Shown here: positions 44,770 to 56,960 of the stretch, one piece after another
Layout: each line of letters begins with the position of its first letter
Numbering within the stretch: the stretch's first letter is position 1
Source of the DNA: Cynocephalus volans
Taxonomy: Eukaryota; Chordata; Mammalia; Dermoptera; Cynocephalidae
Reading direction: 5' to 3'
Length of the DNA stretch: 64,000 nucleotides
Assembly (NCBI RefSeq): GCF_027409185.1
Contig: NC_084465.1
Coordinates: forward strand, 31,847,864-31,911,863
Notes under the pieces: model-generated
Database searches by the model: none
The model's input: the letters and a program-made list of their open reading frames with translations, nothing else
What the model was told of the DNA's origin: nothing
Made by a program: the position numbers and the translations under genes

Positions 44770-45650
44770 AGATTAGCAGGGATGGTAAATTAACATAATA
44801 ATGCTATCAATTTTTTATTAGCATTTGAAATGAGTTTAAGAGCCCAGTAGTAAAACAAGCTCCTATTGCAGTTGCTTTGATTGCTAAGCATTTTGTTCAA
44901 TTAATGACAGAATTCTGTAGTGTAATGCTGGTGAAGAATAAATTTCAAGGCAATGTTTTCAAGAAAGTACAGAATTTACTGCACAAGTAATTTCTCCCTA
45001 CAAAATTAATGAAACAAATTAGAATTAATGTTTTCAATGATAAAGAAAGTCATTTTTAACATTTGTTATTACAGGAAAATACTTCTTTCCTAAATCCTGC
45101 TCCTTTCTTTGTTAAGGTGGGAAGAGAGAGATGAAAGGAGAAAAAGAACAGCCAAATAAATAGTGAAATCCCTCAAGAGCAGTTCCCAAAATCAAATTTT
45201 ATTTAATTGCTGGGGTGGAACATATAAATATAATTTACACATGTCCAATTTATGCAATAAGTTAATCCTATTTTGACATAATTAGAAAAATATGTCTAAG
45301 AAGCTAGCAAACCACTGTCTGATTACATGTAAATTCTAAATATTGAATCCTTAAACAAATTATATTGATACATTGTAAAAAAGAATATTAGTACTTTGGC
45401 TTTTAGAAATGCATGATAGGTCAATACCAAAGGTGTTTTATTGAAAATAAGAAAGTAATTCATCTTATGCCTGGAAGAGAATTCCTTTGGAAAGAATGTG
45501 AATAACATTCTACGTCTAAAATGTCTTTGGAGACTCCAATGTACATTAAAAAATGTAAATAATAAACCTTTAATTGTAGGGTTGTTATTGTTCAACTTGC
45601 AGAGCCACTCAATGGATACTCAATAGATACATGCCAAATTAGTTAATTAG
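44770..45650. other. no recognised feature
   Basis: AT-rich, no gene seen. The 90-codon frame on - at 45323-45595 has no recognisable similarity. Confidence 0.4.
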
Positions 45651-45729
45651 TTAACCAAATGAATGAACCTGTACTTTAAATTTCAGCAAACTCAAAATTA
45701 TGGTCAATGGTGACACTCGAAAATGAAGG

Positions 45730-45985
45730 TGTTCACACAAAAACTGAAGCATACCAAGTAAAGAGCACACCAAAAACACCATTTTCACATGGGTAGCCTT
45801 CCATAGCCACCACAATTTCCCTGGCTGCCACAAAAGCAGCTAATCTCTATAGCAGCAGTCACAGCCACCATGCAGATGGCATGCCAGACTCTCAACTGCA
45901 TTGACACAAGCAGAGGCACTAGCTGAGATCCAAAAAAAAAAGAGGTCCTTTCTTTCCTCAAAGCACACACAGAATAATAGAAGAA
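45730..45985 (+). mobile_element. L1 5' UTR fragment
   Basis: Inverse match to the L1 segment at 7496-7620: the reverse complement contains GTGAAAATGGTGTTTTTGGTG, against GTCAAAATAGTGTTTCTGATG there. It lies on +, with CTG/CAG-rich text. Confidence 0.6.
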
Positions 45986-46089
45986 GCATCTGATTTATGA
46001 GAATAGGGGAGGCCCTGATCACACCTGTCTCGCTTTCTCAGTACCGGACAGATCATCTAGGCAACAAACCAACAGCGGAACAGTTAATC

Positions 46090-46215
46090 TATCAGATGTA
46101 GAGAACAAATCTATGGTTATTAGAAGGGGGAGGGGAAAGGAAGGGGAGAGATTGGATAAGGGGCATAAAGAATAGCTATGATTTGTGACAATAAATATGC
46201 TAATAAAAAATTTTT
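46090..46215 (+). mobile_element. L1-like 3' UTR and A-tail
   Basis: GGTTATTAGAAGGGGGAGGGG, a G-rich tract, and then an A-rich end at about 46205 resemble an L1 3' UTR. With 45730-45985 it may form a much deleted L1. Confidence 0.5.
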
Positions 46216-46690
46216 AAAAAGCAAAGCTGGACATTAGTTAAAGCAGTAAAAACAGATTTTATTCAGAAAAGCTATTGCAACAGGGGAAACAAAACATTAG
46301 AAAGAAATGACCTGAATCCCAAATACAAAAATAAATAAATAAATAAAGTGGAAATTTATAGCCAAGAAGCAGGGTGGGGGTCAGTGAATAGGACATTTCG
46401 TCAGGGGCAAGGGGGATTCTGACTAAACTGGCCTCACAGGATTCTTGCTGGAGGCAGGCCAGGGGGTGATCAGACATCACCTGAGGGTGATGAAGAACCC
46501 CACCCCACCCACCTCCCCTGGGTGGTCTGATTAGAGGATGGGAAATTCTTGCTAAACTGACTTAGCAGGCTTCTTGCTAGAACTGGGCTCTAAAAGGAAG
46601 GACATAGAATCCCAGGGTTCGAGACCTAGTCAAAAAGAATGGACAGATGAACTGGATTAGACTTTGGTCAAGGAGAGAATCTTTGTCAGT
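46216..46690 (-). mobile_element. LTR with adjoining polypurine tract
   Basis: On - it starts TGACAAAGATTC right after a purine tract AATAGGGGGGAC (+ GTCCCCCCTATT at 46689-46700) and ends near 46216. It contains TTTTATT (polyadenylation signal on -) at about 46255. The order purine tract then LTR is that of a 3' LTR, so viral internal sequence should lie to the right. Confidence 0.55.
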
Positions 46691-46700
46691 CCCCCCTATT

Positions 46701-48440
46701 GTATATGCTGAATGAGTTAAGTGCTTAATTAAATAAACGAACTTGATTCACTTTGAATTTCAGTAAACTGAAAATTATGGCCAATGACAATGCTTTAAAA
46801 TGAAGACCTTCAAACAAAAACCACAGAAGCTCAAGCATTATTCAGAAGACAAGTACGTCTTCTACAGCCAAGCATGAGGCCAACACACCCAGACAGAACT
46901 GAAACTAAGTAATTGAACGAAGACTTAAAAGAGCCTGTAAAGTTAAGATGCTAGTTAAAAACATAATAGCTTTGCTAGCTAGGGTTGCTGTCTGCAATGC
47001 CATTTGTCAAGCCCCAGGCTAAGCTCAGTGATGCCCAACTTTCAGTCAACCCAACATTCCACTATCATAAAAGTAGGACCTGTCCTAGTTCTTCTGTGAT
47101 TACAGTGGCTCAGCGGCCTAGCACTAACAGCAAAGGGCTTAGTACCAACTCAAGTCAAAGTAAAAGAAGAATAACAGCGGGGTGGGGGGTCACTCTGTGG
47201 TGGGGGCTATTAATGGCGGTTCCAGGGTCTGCAACATTTTTCCCAGTTGTCCTAAATTCTTCTGAAGTGGAGGCAACACAGCTTGACATTTTTGCTGGTG
47301 TGGGATGACTGAGTACAAACTGGTGATGGTTGGAGCACGTGGTGGTATGGTAGAAAAAGCACATTGAAAATCTGCTAATCCAGAACCACTTTGTAGATGA
47401 ATATGATCCCACCACAAAGGATTCTTAACAAAAACAGGCATTTATAGAGTGACATGTGCCTGTTGCACATATGGGTACACCGGGACAAGGGGACTACAGT
47501 GCCATGAGAGACCAATACGGGAGGACAGGCAAAGGCTTGCTCTGTTTATTTGCCTTCAATAATAGCAAATCATTTGCAGACATTAATCTCTACAGGGAGC
47601 AGATTAAGTGAGTAAAAGACTCAGATCTGTGCTACTGGAAACAAGTGTGATTTGCCAACAAGGACAGTTGACACAAAACAAGCCCATGAGCTGGTTAAGA
47701 GTAACAGAATTTTGTTTATCGAAACTTCAGCCAAGACCAAATAGGGTGTTGAAAATGCCTTTTACATACTGGTAGGAGAAATGTGCCAGTAACAATGAAA
47801 AAACTCCACAGCGGTGATGACGGGACTCGAGGTTGTACGGGGTTGCCATGTGTGGTGATGTAACAAAATACTTACAAAGTTCTGTCATCAGAAAAGAGCC
47901 ACTTTGCAGGCTTCACTGACACCCTGGTCCTGACTTCCCTGAAGGAGAGCTATTCCTCTTGCTATCTTCAGTCTCCCAGAGAAACTCCTGATCATACCCC
48001 AACTCTGAGTAGATAGTACAGTATTCTCTATTGGAGAAATTCTCAGAATAACTACATCCTCACTTGGTTGTCGGACTGGAGAAATGCATCTCTTCCCAGT
48101 ACGTTTCTGCTCTGGGTTCTCCTTAGACACATGCAAGCACACCTCCATCACCCCAGGTTTTTTATCTCAAAAGAGAACCAAACATGAAATTCTAAAGAAG
48201 CAACTGCTGATTTTTCTTTATTTAACTGTTAGACTAGGAACTATGTTAGTTTGGGGGGAAATGTCATAAACAACCGATTTACAGAGAATATAGTTAACAT
48301 TGCTGTTTGGTTGGTGTGTAATCTGTAAACTAGCATCTGCTCTGTATGTACAAATACAAAAGTGAATATTGACTTTTTAAAACGGACCTTAGCCAGAAAA
48401 ACAACCATCTTTGGGGTAACTAAGACCAAGCAGAACGTTT
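46701..48440 (-). other. possible ERV internal relic, unassigned
   Basis: Lies where internal sequence of the LTR at 46216-46690 is expected. An open 83-codon frame (47190-47441, -) with VKNPLWWDHIHLQSG might be viral, but I do not recognise it. No gag, pol or env motif could be identified. 46730-46835 is similar to 45656-45755. Confidence 0.35.
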
Positions 48441-48444
48441 CAGT

Positions 48445-48966
48445 CAGCCCTTAACTTGGAAACTGATAATTATCAATTCCTTGAAGTTAGCTGGGAGATG
48501 AAATTACTGCATCTTATGTTGATATGTTCTGAAAAATGTGTCATTAGGTATAGCCTATTGCTCTTAGGCTACAAACCTGTACAGCATGTTACTGTATTGA
48601 ATACTGTAGGCAATTGTAATACAATGATAACTATTTGTGTACCTAAACATAGGAAAGGAGCAGTAAAAATAGGGTATGAAAGATGAAAAATGGTACCCTG
48701 GTACAGGGCACTTTCCATGAGTGGAGCTTGCAGGACTGGAAGTTGCTCTGAGTGAGTCAGTGAGTGAGTGAATGTGAGGGTCTAGGACATTATGGACACT
48801 ACTGTAGACTTTATAAACACTGTACACTAAGCCTACACTAAATTTATATAAAAAATAAAGTGTGCTTATGACAACTATGATGTCACTGTCCATTATAATC
48901 TAATGGGACCACTGTGGTATACATGGTCTGCTGTTGATCAAAACATGGTTATGTGGCACCTGACTG
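48445..48966 (-). mobile_element. DNA transposon relic (Tc1/pogo-like ends)
   Basis: Matches a repeat familiar from primate genomes (GGCTACAAACCTGTACAGCA, then TGGAGCTTGCAGGACTGGAA) and ends TGGCACCTGACTG directly before a TA. CAGT ends next to TA fit Tigger/pogo-type elements. The left boundary is uncertain. No transposase remains. Confidence 0.6.
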
Positions 48967-49051
48967 TACAAGGTTACTTCAAAAGTTCATGGAAAGATTT
49001 GCATTACCTTCTTTTTCTATTTTTTCATAGACTTTTTGAAGTACCCTCATA
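48967..49051. mobile_element. mariner-type MITE
   Basis: About 85 bp with terminal inverted repeats: GGTTACTTCAAAAG at the left and CTTTTTGAAGTACCC at the right. TA stands at both ends (48967-48968 and 49050-49051), the target of mariner elements. Similar TIRs are known from HSMAR2-type elements. Confidence 0.75.
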
Positions 49052-50600
49052 TTGAACATCACTGTACTTTGATTTTTTAACTGTAAAATGTGGATGATAA
49101 AGCAACTATCTCATAAGTCTGTTGTGAAATTTTAGTGAAAAAATCTATATACAAAACACTTAACACAATGCCTGTGAAGGAGTTCAGCATATGCCACTTC
49201 AAAATATGCCACTTTGGCATATTTGTCATTTTGAGGGAAGGTGATTGAGCAACAGCATTTCCTGGAAAGGGTCTCTGAGCTCCCCCTTACTGCAAGAAAG
49301 ACAGAGAATTTCCCGTGTGCAGTGCACCCTCCTTGTACCAGGAAGAGGAGAACATTGTTATCACTGGGGACTGGGAGTCAAAGCTGAGATGAATTTTAAC
49401 AAACCTACTAAATTAACCCTTATCTTCCATTAGTTTTCTCCATATAATTTCTAGTCACTTTCACACAAATTACTGCCCCTACACCTTAAAACTCTGCCTT
49501 TGTTTAGTCACTTCTCCACAATATATCATTCTTAGTTTTTAAAAACAGCATGTAAGCTCTTTCTTTCCCTACAGTTCTGGCAATGAGAATGGGACATCAT
49601 TGGCTGGGACACCCTCTCCCTCCAGAGGTTACAGGTGAGAGAGTTCCTGGGGACACCTGACAAAGCCAGCAAAAGATAAGAATGCTTACCACATCAGCAT
49701 CACAGATCTCTGCCTGTAGGGTTCAGTCAAGTGCGGGTGGTAAGAGTCTCTCCTTGTCTTTTTCCTTTCCCCATTTAGATTAGCAGGAGAAACATTTGTG
49801 TGAACTAGTTCTTTGCGTATAGTAATTCTTGTGATTTTTAAGTACTCTTGGTGTCCACTGATCCTTTCCTTTCCAGAGACGGTCATTGTTTTCCTTTGTC
49901 TCTGTCATTTGTGTCAGTTGTTATAAGTAGGAGAATCATAGGGTAGAACACAGGCGTATGTCCTATAAGCAAGTTATCCAAGCCGGCCTCATATCTGGTA
50001 AGTTCACAGTTCTCTCTAGGCTGCTGTCTGTTTGGACAAACTTTGCTGTGGGTCACCAATTAGAAAAGATGAGATTCTCTCTTCTCTCATTCTATGTCCT
50101 GAGAAATTGGTTTTTAACCAATAAGCCTACTCTCTCTGGCTTCCACCAACCATGGGGGGGGATGCAGATTGTCAGGCCTGCATTGGGTGACTACCATCAA
50201 GCTAGGTACCCTAGATCTAAAGTGTACAAGCAGTATTTTCTTTGTCCAATGGTGTCATCTCTCAACAGTCCTTGCCTTGCAAATTGGGTCTTTACAAAAA
50301 TGTAACTATGACTTCAGGGGTAACTCAAAGCCCACCATTTTTCCTAACAATCACCAAGCCTTCCCTATCCATCACAAGATGTTTGCAAATACTGTAAAAA
50401 GCCAAAACATTAGAAAAACATTTGTCCTGAGCTTAAAAGAAAGAAAAGCTTAAATAATAATCTCCCTAGACCCCAACATCTTCAGAGGATCCATTTTCTC
50501 CTTCTGTGGGTCATTTCCTCATTGACTGATGGGGTCCAGTTGCAACCCAGAGCCAAGATTTCTTATATAAATATAATGCCACCCACCATATGAGTACAGA
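49052..50600 (+). other. unassigned, perhaps 5' part of the ERV to the right
   Basis: 49160-49580 could be a worn LTR (starts TGTGAAGGAG) and 49600-50600 the leader and gag part of the class I relic that follows, going by position only. No diagnostic gag motif or primer site was found. Confidence 0.3.
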
Positions 50601-50929
50601 GTCATGAGAAAGATCTTTTTATTTTTCTTGTCTCAGATCAAACCTCAAATTTTCTACCTTCCTAATGGAAATTCATCTTGATTTAGAATCCTCTGAAGAG
50701 AAAACAGTCTTAAAAGATGTTCCAATTAGTTTCTGAGCCTCATATATAAATGAGTTTGGATTGCCACTGACCTGTGTACATTACCTGGAAAAGTAATAAA
50801 GCTTTCCTATCAGTAGCCCAATACTCTCACTTTCAACATGCAAAACAATCAATTGAACCTATAAGAGACTCTCCTTTATAGCATGGTGTTCTTATCTCTA
50901 CCTCTTCACCCTGCAATGCCCAATCTTGC

Positions 50930-53430
50930 CAATAGTAAAAGAAAAATTTGATTCAGACTGGAATTAAATCTATTGATTTGTACAAGATCTAAGAACCCTA
51001 AGCTCTGTTTTAGTTCCTCGCCATTCCATAGTCTCTAATCCAACTGCTATTCTTTCCTTGATTCCTGCTGATGCAGCCTGGTTTACAGTAATTGACCTCT
51101 GCTCAGATTTCTTACCAATTCCATTGCACCCTGACCCACAATTTCTCTTTGCATTTATGTTTAGAGGAAGGCAGTTAATATGGACTCACATATCTCAGGG
51201 ATATTGTGAGTTCCCCTCAATATTTTCCCACGTCCATAAAACCAACTTAGATCCTGTAGCTTTTACTCAAGGCTCCTCTGTCGTTTAGTAGGTGGATGAC
51301 TTCTTACTATATAGCTAAACTAAACCGGGTGCTCTTATAGACTCTCTCATTCTCCTAAACTCACTAGCTGAATGAGGCCATAAATCTTCCAGATCTAAAC
51401 ATCAGTGGGTGCAAATGACTATTACCTACTTAGAACATCCAGTATCTCAGGGTACTCAAAAACTCACCACAAAACTCCTAGAGTCAATTATGCCCATCCT
51501 TGTCCCCCAAATGCAAAGAAGTTTTATAAATTTCTAGGGGCAGCTGGCTATTGTCACCAATGGATTCCTAATTTTGCTACCCTTGCCAAACTTCTACATA
51601 CCCTCCTCCCAGATGCTACTTCAGAGTCTATTTCCTGGCCCTGAGAGGCATCGAACTCCTATGAAGTCTTAGAATTAGCATTCACCACATACCCAGCTAT
51701 TGGCTTACACAATTTTGAGAAACGTTTTCATCTAATATTGCCATAAAAATAATGGGATTGCTTTAGGTATTCCAGAACAACCTTTTGCCTCTCAGATATG
51801 TCATATAGCATATTTCTCAAGTCAACTAGAATCCCTGACATCAGGCACGTCCCCATACCAACATGAGGTAATTGCAGCTGCTGCCCTAATTGACAAATTA
51901 GTGCTCTTATATTAGGCTCTCCTTGCCCACTGTAAAATAAGCCCAAGCCAATAAACTCATAGCTCTTACTTACTAGAGCTTGCACACCGGCAAAATAGAC
52001 TACCACTGTTTGTACTACTCAGATATGCTTCTGGAGTCTGTGATGGTGATGTCAAAATCTGGAAATCCTTACAATTCTTAATCTCTACCAGGACACCTAT
52101 TGTCAACAGGCATATAGGCATATAATTGTTACTCTATTATAGACTATTCATCTCCCTACTAAAAAGACTGATTCTGTATCCCTAAGGAATGATAGGGTTG
52201 AAAAAGCTGCTAAGTATGCTACTGAAAATGGACTCCCCACCTTTCTTCACCCAATTTATAAACTTGCCTTTATACCTAACTAATATTATTGATAATCAAG
52301 TAGATGTCCCACAATCGGACAAATATAAATGGATACATAAGAATGCCAAACAATTATCAGAAGGATTATGCATTGGGCCAAAAAGACTTCCTGTAGTCCA
52401 CTTTCTTTTCACTTTTTGGCTTTCACTTTTCTCCCATCAGATGGAACATATGTGCAGTTATGGAATAGTCAAGGAACTAAAAGATAATTGGTTCTGCCCA
52501 GACATCCTTAAAATTTCTGACCAAATGATTTTCCTATGTACTACTTGGAAATTTCAACATATTTCTGGAGGTAACCAACGTAGCTTAGAAGACTCTCCAA
52601 GGCCCTTACTATCCCTTATAACACTTCAAATGGATTTTATAGATATACCTCCATTTTAAGGCTATTCCCACTGTTTGGTTATTGCCTGTATGTTTAGTGG
52701 ATGAACTGCATATCATCCAACTAGAAATGCTAACAACATGACGGTGATAAAAAAATTAATAACAGAGTATATTCCTCATTTTGGCATTTCTTTATAGATT
52801 AGACCAAAGAACTCATTTTAAACAGAGTTTGTACTTGCTTACAAACTCTGGGGTACTCATTAAAATTTCATACCTTATACCATCTGCAATCATCAGGGCA
52901 AGTAGAACACAGAAATCTAGACATAGAAAGGACTTTAAGGAAAAGTCTTTCAAGAAACTTAGTGTAAATAGCTAAAAGTACTACCTTTGGCCCTTGTAAA
53001 AATCTGAAATTTTCCGAATAGGAGCCATAGTTTATAAAATAGCATACAAATTTTATAAGGTATAAAATAGCTTTTCGACACCCTACATCTACTGAAATCT
53101 CTAAACCTTCCATTCCTGAATTGAATGAACATTGTGAAAACTTGAAGGAAGTATTTGATATTATGTCTAGCTATATACACGAACTAACTAGTATAACTGC
53201 AGCATATCATCAAGTAAAAAGGTTTGGCTTCCATTGACTAACAAACCTTACCCTATCTTTCAATCAGGAAATCAGTTGTACATCAAGATTTTTAGAAGAA
53301 AGTGCACTCTTACGTTGCTGGGAAGAACCTTTTGAAGTACCTACCATTAACCACGTACACCACCGTAAGAAAAGAAAAATCCTTCTGCACTGAGGTAAGC
53401 CACACCAAGCTACACCCAGATCATCATTCT
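50930..53430 (+). pseudogene. pol of class I ERV, heavily decayed
   Basis: Gammaretrovirus-like pol on +. RT: VQDLRTL near 50980, WFTVIDLCSDF and IPLHPDPQFLFAF at 51076-51150, and the active-site text VDDFLLYS at 51292-51315, where the Tyr codon before it is now TAG. RT thumb: FLGAAGYCHQWIPNFATLAK near 51530-51590. Integrase zinc domain and start of the core: 52189-52659, ending LQMDFIDIPPF, with CLVIACMFSG following. An integrase C-terminal trace lies at 53290-53420. Dozens of stops and frameshifts. It stands 12.5-15 kb upstream of the SPAM1 ATG and on the opposite strand. Confidence 0.75.
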
Positions 53431-54179
53431 CAGGATAATTGGAAGTGCATTCTTACAGGTGACCTCACAGTAAGAATTTCAGAGCCAATTCCAAGGCTCT
53501 AGAAGCAGATGACATCACACAGTGGACGGCTTTTTCCAAGATCACAGATGAAGAAAAGTTGCTTCCATTTATCTCCCGCCCCTCCACACCCTTCTAAATC
53601 TCCTCCCTGAGAAGGGCAAAAAAGAAAAAAAAGCCAAAAAAAAAAAAAAAACAACAAAAAACAAACTCCTCTTTTTAAACAAAACTTTCCCTTCCCCCAA
53701 TTTATTGAAAAGATAACTGAAAATGACTTGTCTCAATCTGTTCTACTCTCCCTCTGACTCTCCACTGCGGGATCTCTTTCAAATTGTGTCTCTCTCATAT
53801 TAATCTTACTGCTTTCTTAACAGGTCAGGCACAAACCTGACACAGTCCCTTACACCAGTTTTCCACACCCTGGTCACACTAGCTGATTATGTCAACATCT
53901 AGATAATATGAAAAAAACCTGCACTTATTTTTATTCCTTTCCATGACAGCACCTGGTGAACCGACTGTGGAAAATGGATGAATTAAAGAGTATAATATCC
54001 ATCACCAGAAAAACAATATTGTTTTACCTTTCTTCTGCTGAGTTCATTGGTCTTCCTAAAACCTCTAAGTGAACTCAAAGACTTTTCCTCTCTTAGGTAA
54101 AGATATTGAAAGAAAAATTTTGCCTTTGTATTAAAAACAGACATGGTCTTTGTGATATTTTGAAATTCAGAATATATTT
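53431..54179. other. pol-env junction region, no clear coding
   Basis: An A-rich run at 53620-53660. No env motif before the LTR that follows. Confidence 0.4.
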
Positions 54180-54960
54180 GGTCTTCATCCTCGTTCCTGT
54201 CCCTTTTCTGGCATGCAACTCTTAAAATCCTTAGAATCCCCAGATTGGTATCCTTCTGTATGATAATGAGTGAGTGATGGCTGGCAGCCCTTAGGTAGCT
54301 TCAGGATGAGCATTGTTCACCAGAAAGACCAAGGCAAGATTAGAGGGTTGGGACTTGAAGACCCACCTCTCTCCCAACCTTCAGGGAGAAGAGAGGGGCT
54401 GAAGTTTGAGTTGATCAACAGTGGCTATGATTTAATCAATTATGCCTATATAATGAAACCTCCATAAAAACCCAAAAGGACTGGGTTCAGGGGGCTTCCA
54501 GATAGCTGAACACATGGAGGCTCCTGGAGGTCATGTGCCCCAGGAGGGCATGGAAGCTATGCACCCCTACCCCAATACCTTGACCTATGCATCTCTTCAT
54601 CTGAATATCCTGTATAATGAATGGATAAATGTGAGTGATTCCCTCAGTTATGTGAGCTGCTCTAGGAAATCAGTCGAATCAGATGAAGGGGTTGTGGGAA
54701 CACCAATTTATAGCTGCTTGGTCAGAAGTTCCAGGGAGCTGGACTTGCAGCTGGCATCTGAAATGGGGGGGCAATCTTGGGTACCAGTCTCTTAACTACT
54801 GGGATCTGATGCTATCTCCAGGTAGATACTGTCAGGAAAGACTTGGTTTAGAGAACACCCAGCTGATGTCCACCTCAGAACTGACCGTTTGCTGTTGGTG
54901 AGAAATCCCCACACAGTTTGGTTACAGAAGCCAGTCTTCTGTGTTGATTGTTGTATGAGA
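54180..54960 (+). mobile_element. LTR inserted between pol and env relics
   Basis: Familiar eutherian LTR text: GCCTATATAATGAAACCTCC (TATA region) near 54443, CCCAAAAGGACTGGGTTCAG, ACCTATGCATCTCTTCATCT, and GATCTGATGCTATCTCCAGG near 54803. Oriented +. Boundaries are approximate. It splits the class I relic, so it either landed in it or marks a second element. Confidence 0.6.
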
Positions 54961-54984
54961 GAATAGGGGGGTAAAATTGTGTTG

Positions 54985-55610
54985 TTGTTTTTTTTTCCTC
55001 TCTCAGAGTACTGGACTCTTCCTAGGTGGTAAATCAAGGCAATATTACAATCAAACCCTGTGGTTTGATTCCACAAGCAGCATCCTCAAACCCTTACTGG
55101 ATGTCATAAATATTTCTATAACTGCCTTTTATGGCACAATCTTTTGCCAAATCTCCAAGTGTTTGGCTAGTTCACAGGCCACCCATGCACAATCTGGGGT
55201 AGCTGAACTGCTCTCCCGATTAGGCCAAAAGTGTTACACGTGTAGACCAAAAGTCTAGACTAAATTTGTCAGGTGAAAAAACCAAGGCTTTAGCTGCTAA
55301 AACCAGACTGCAGGCCTCCTATGTCAGAGATTTCAAACATGTTGTGTTCTTACAAACTTGACAGGAGCACACAAAGAATGGAAGTGTGCAGATGCCAACA
55401 TGACCAGAGAAAAAGAATGTGAAACACACTGGACCTGGGGAATTGCAGTTTCCACTCTGACCTTGCCCATGAAAAACACTGGTCTTTTCATCTTAAGTGG
55501 CAACAAGGCCTACAAATGGTTTTTCCCTACGTGGTCAGGGTGATGTGCGCTCAGACACCTCACTCTTTCTGTTACCTGATAATCTACCTTAAATACTAGC
55601 CAAATTACAA
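54985..55610 (+). pseudogene. env relic of class I ERV
   Basis: Two open pieces (54977-55258 and 55358-55543) with a frameshift and stops between and after. The second ends in TGLFILSGNKAYKWFFP, the motif found near the end of the surface subunit of gammaretroviral Env. The envelope protein cannot be made: start, furin site, fusion peptide and transmembrane part are not recognisable in an open frame. It fits with the pol relic to the left. Confidence 0.7.
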
Positions 55611-56041
55611 ACTTGGGCTCCTTCTTTCATAAAGTAATGCCATATAAACATATCAACTGAGATTGCATAGAAAACCCGACATCCACTTGTTTGTAATTGA
55701 TTAAATTCTACTTCCTGACTCTGATCTTTCCTGGCCCACAACTCGTTAAAATATATTTCTCTCATACTTCAATCCCTTATATGATTTACTTCTATTTAGA
55801 TTTTCATGCTGTGACAGTTTATATTACATATTCATACTTATATAAGCATATAAATATATTTATATTATACATTACTTTGATGGTAATAATGTTAGTGCAT
55901 TTTAATAGACACCCTCGGTGATTTCATCGATTGCTTAGGTGAGAATTTCAGACATTGCAGAAGTATATTGAGGAGATGTTCTAGGGTCACTGGGGTATCA
56001 TACCATGCCACGGGTGTCAACTACTTAATTTACTGATTCAA
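55611..56041. other. no recognised feature
   Basis: No gene or nameable repeat seen. Confidence 0.4.
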
Positions 56042-56290
56042 CAACTTAACAGATGTTAATAAAGCATTAATTATATGCCAAGCCCTGTTCTAGGCATAGA
56101 GGTTATTGGAATAAACCACACAGAACAGGGTCTGCTCTCATGGAGCTTAGTGAGAGGAAGCAGACAATAAGCAGGTAAATAAATATAATTTCAGAGTGAC
56201 AACTGATGTCACAGAATTTAAAAAGAAAAATGGAAGGGAGTAGTCAGGGTTGAAAAAGTAAGGCATGTCCATTTTAAAGTGTAATAGATA
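56042..56290 (+). repeat. ancient mammalian interspersed repeat
   Basis: Second copy of the family at 1335-1870, with GCCAAGCCCTGTTCTAGGCA and TCTCATGGAGCTTAGTGAGA. Confidence 0.5.
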
Positions 56291-56302
56291 ACCACTGACT
56301 CA

Positions 56303-56390
56303 GGCTGGCAGCTTAGCTCAGTTGTTAGAGCGCCCCCTTGTAACAACAAGGTTAAGGGTTTGGATCCCTGCTCCAGCCAGCCACCAAAAC
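56303..56390 (+). mobile_element. CYN SINE (tRNA-derived), monomer
   Basis: GGCTGGCAGCTTAGCTCAGT with a tRNA-like A box, then AAGGTTAAGGGTTTGGATCC (B-box region) and a GCCAGCCACC end. This is the flying-lemur CYN type derived from a tRNA-Ile-like gene. No long A-tail. Confidence 0.8.
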
Positions 56391-56454
56391 AAAGGGTAAT
56401 ACAGACTCTTAAAGAGATTGAACACAGTTAGTTCTTCCTCCAGAAATTGGGAGT

Positions 56455-56960
56455 CTTTTTGTTGTTGTTGTCGTTTTGTTTTGTTTTTATTTGTTATGAA
56501 TATTCATGGGGCACAAAGCTGATTGTCACCACTCGTGCCCAAGATGTGATGGCCGGATCCATACTGGCAGTATGCCCTTACCACAAATCGTGATTATGCC
56601 CCGTGTCCCTATTTCCCCACACCCAGGCTAACACTGTCTAATGCTTTGTAAAGTCTTTGCCAATCTGAGTAACATAAAAATGGTATCACACTGTCATTTT
56701 AAACATAGTTTATTTTATTTTGAAAGAAATTCAGTCATTCATATTTTATTTGCTGTGATTTTCTCTTCACATCTTTTCCCCATGGTTAGATTTAGGTCAT
56801 TTTGAATTGATTTCCACAAGAGCTCTTTACATATTAGGAGAAATTAGCAGTTTATCGTGTGTTCCAAATGTGTCCTTTCAATTTGAGTTTTGACTTGCCC
56901 ATGATATGTATTGTTTCCATGCAATAGAATCTTTCTAAATATTTAGAAAGTAAATGGGTT
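56455..56960 (-). mobile_element. probable L1 3' UTR, antisense
   Basis: After a T-rich start (TTTTTGTTGTTGTTGTCG) comes TTATGAATATTCATGGGGCA and text typical of an antisense LINE 3' end, then older L1-like sequence to about 56960. Family not assigned. Confidence 0.45.

Noticed and set aside
44343-44793. Open frames of Cys-Val and His-Thr repeats
   Set aside because: They are translations of the TG microsatellite in several frames.
47155-47441. Env-like gene near 47.3 kb
   Set aside because: No retroviral Env motif (CWLC, fusion peptide, CX6CC) could be seen; kept only as an unassigned stretch.
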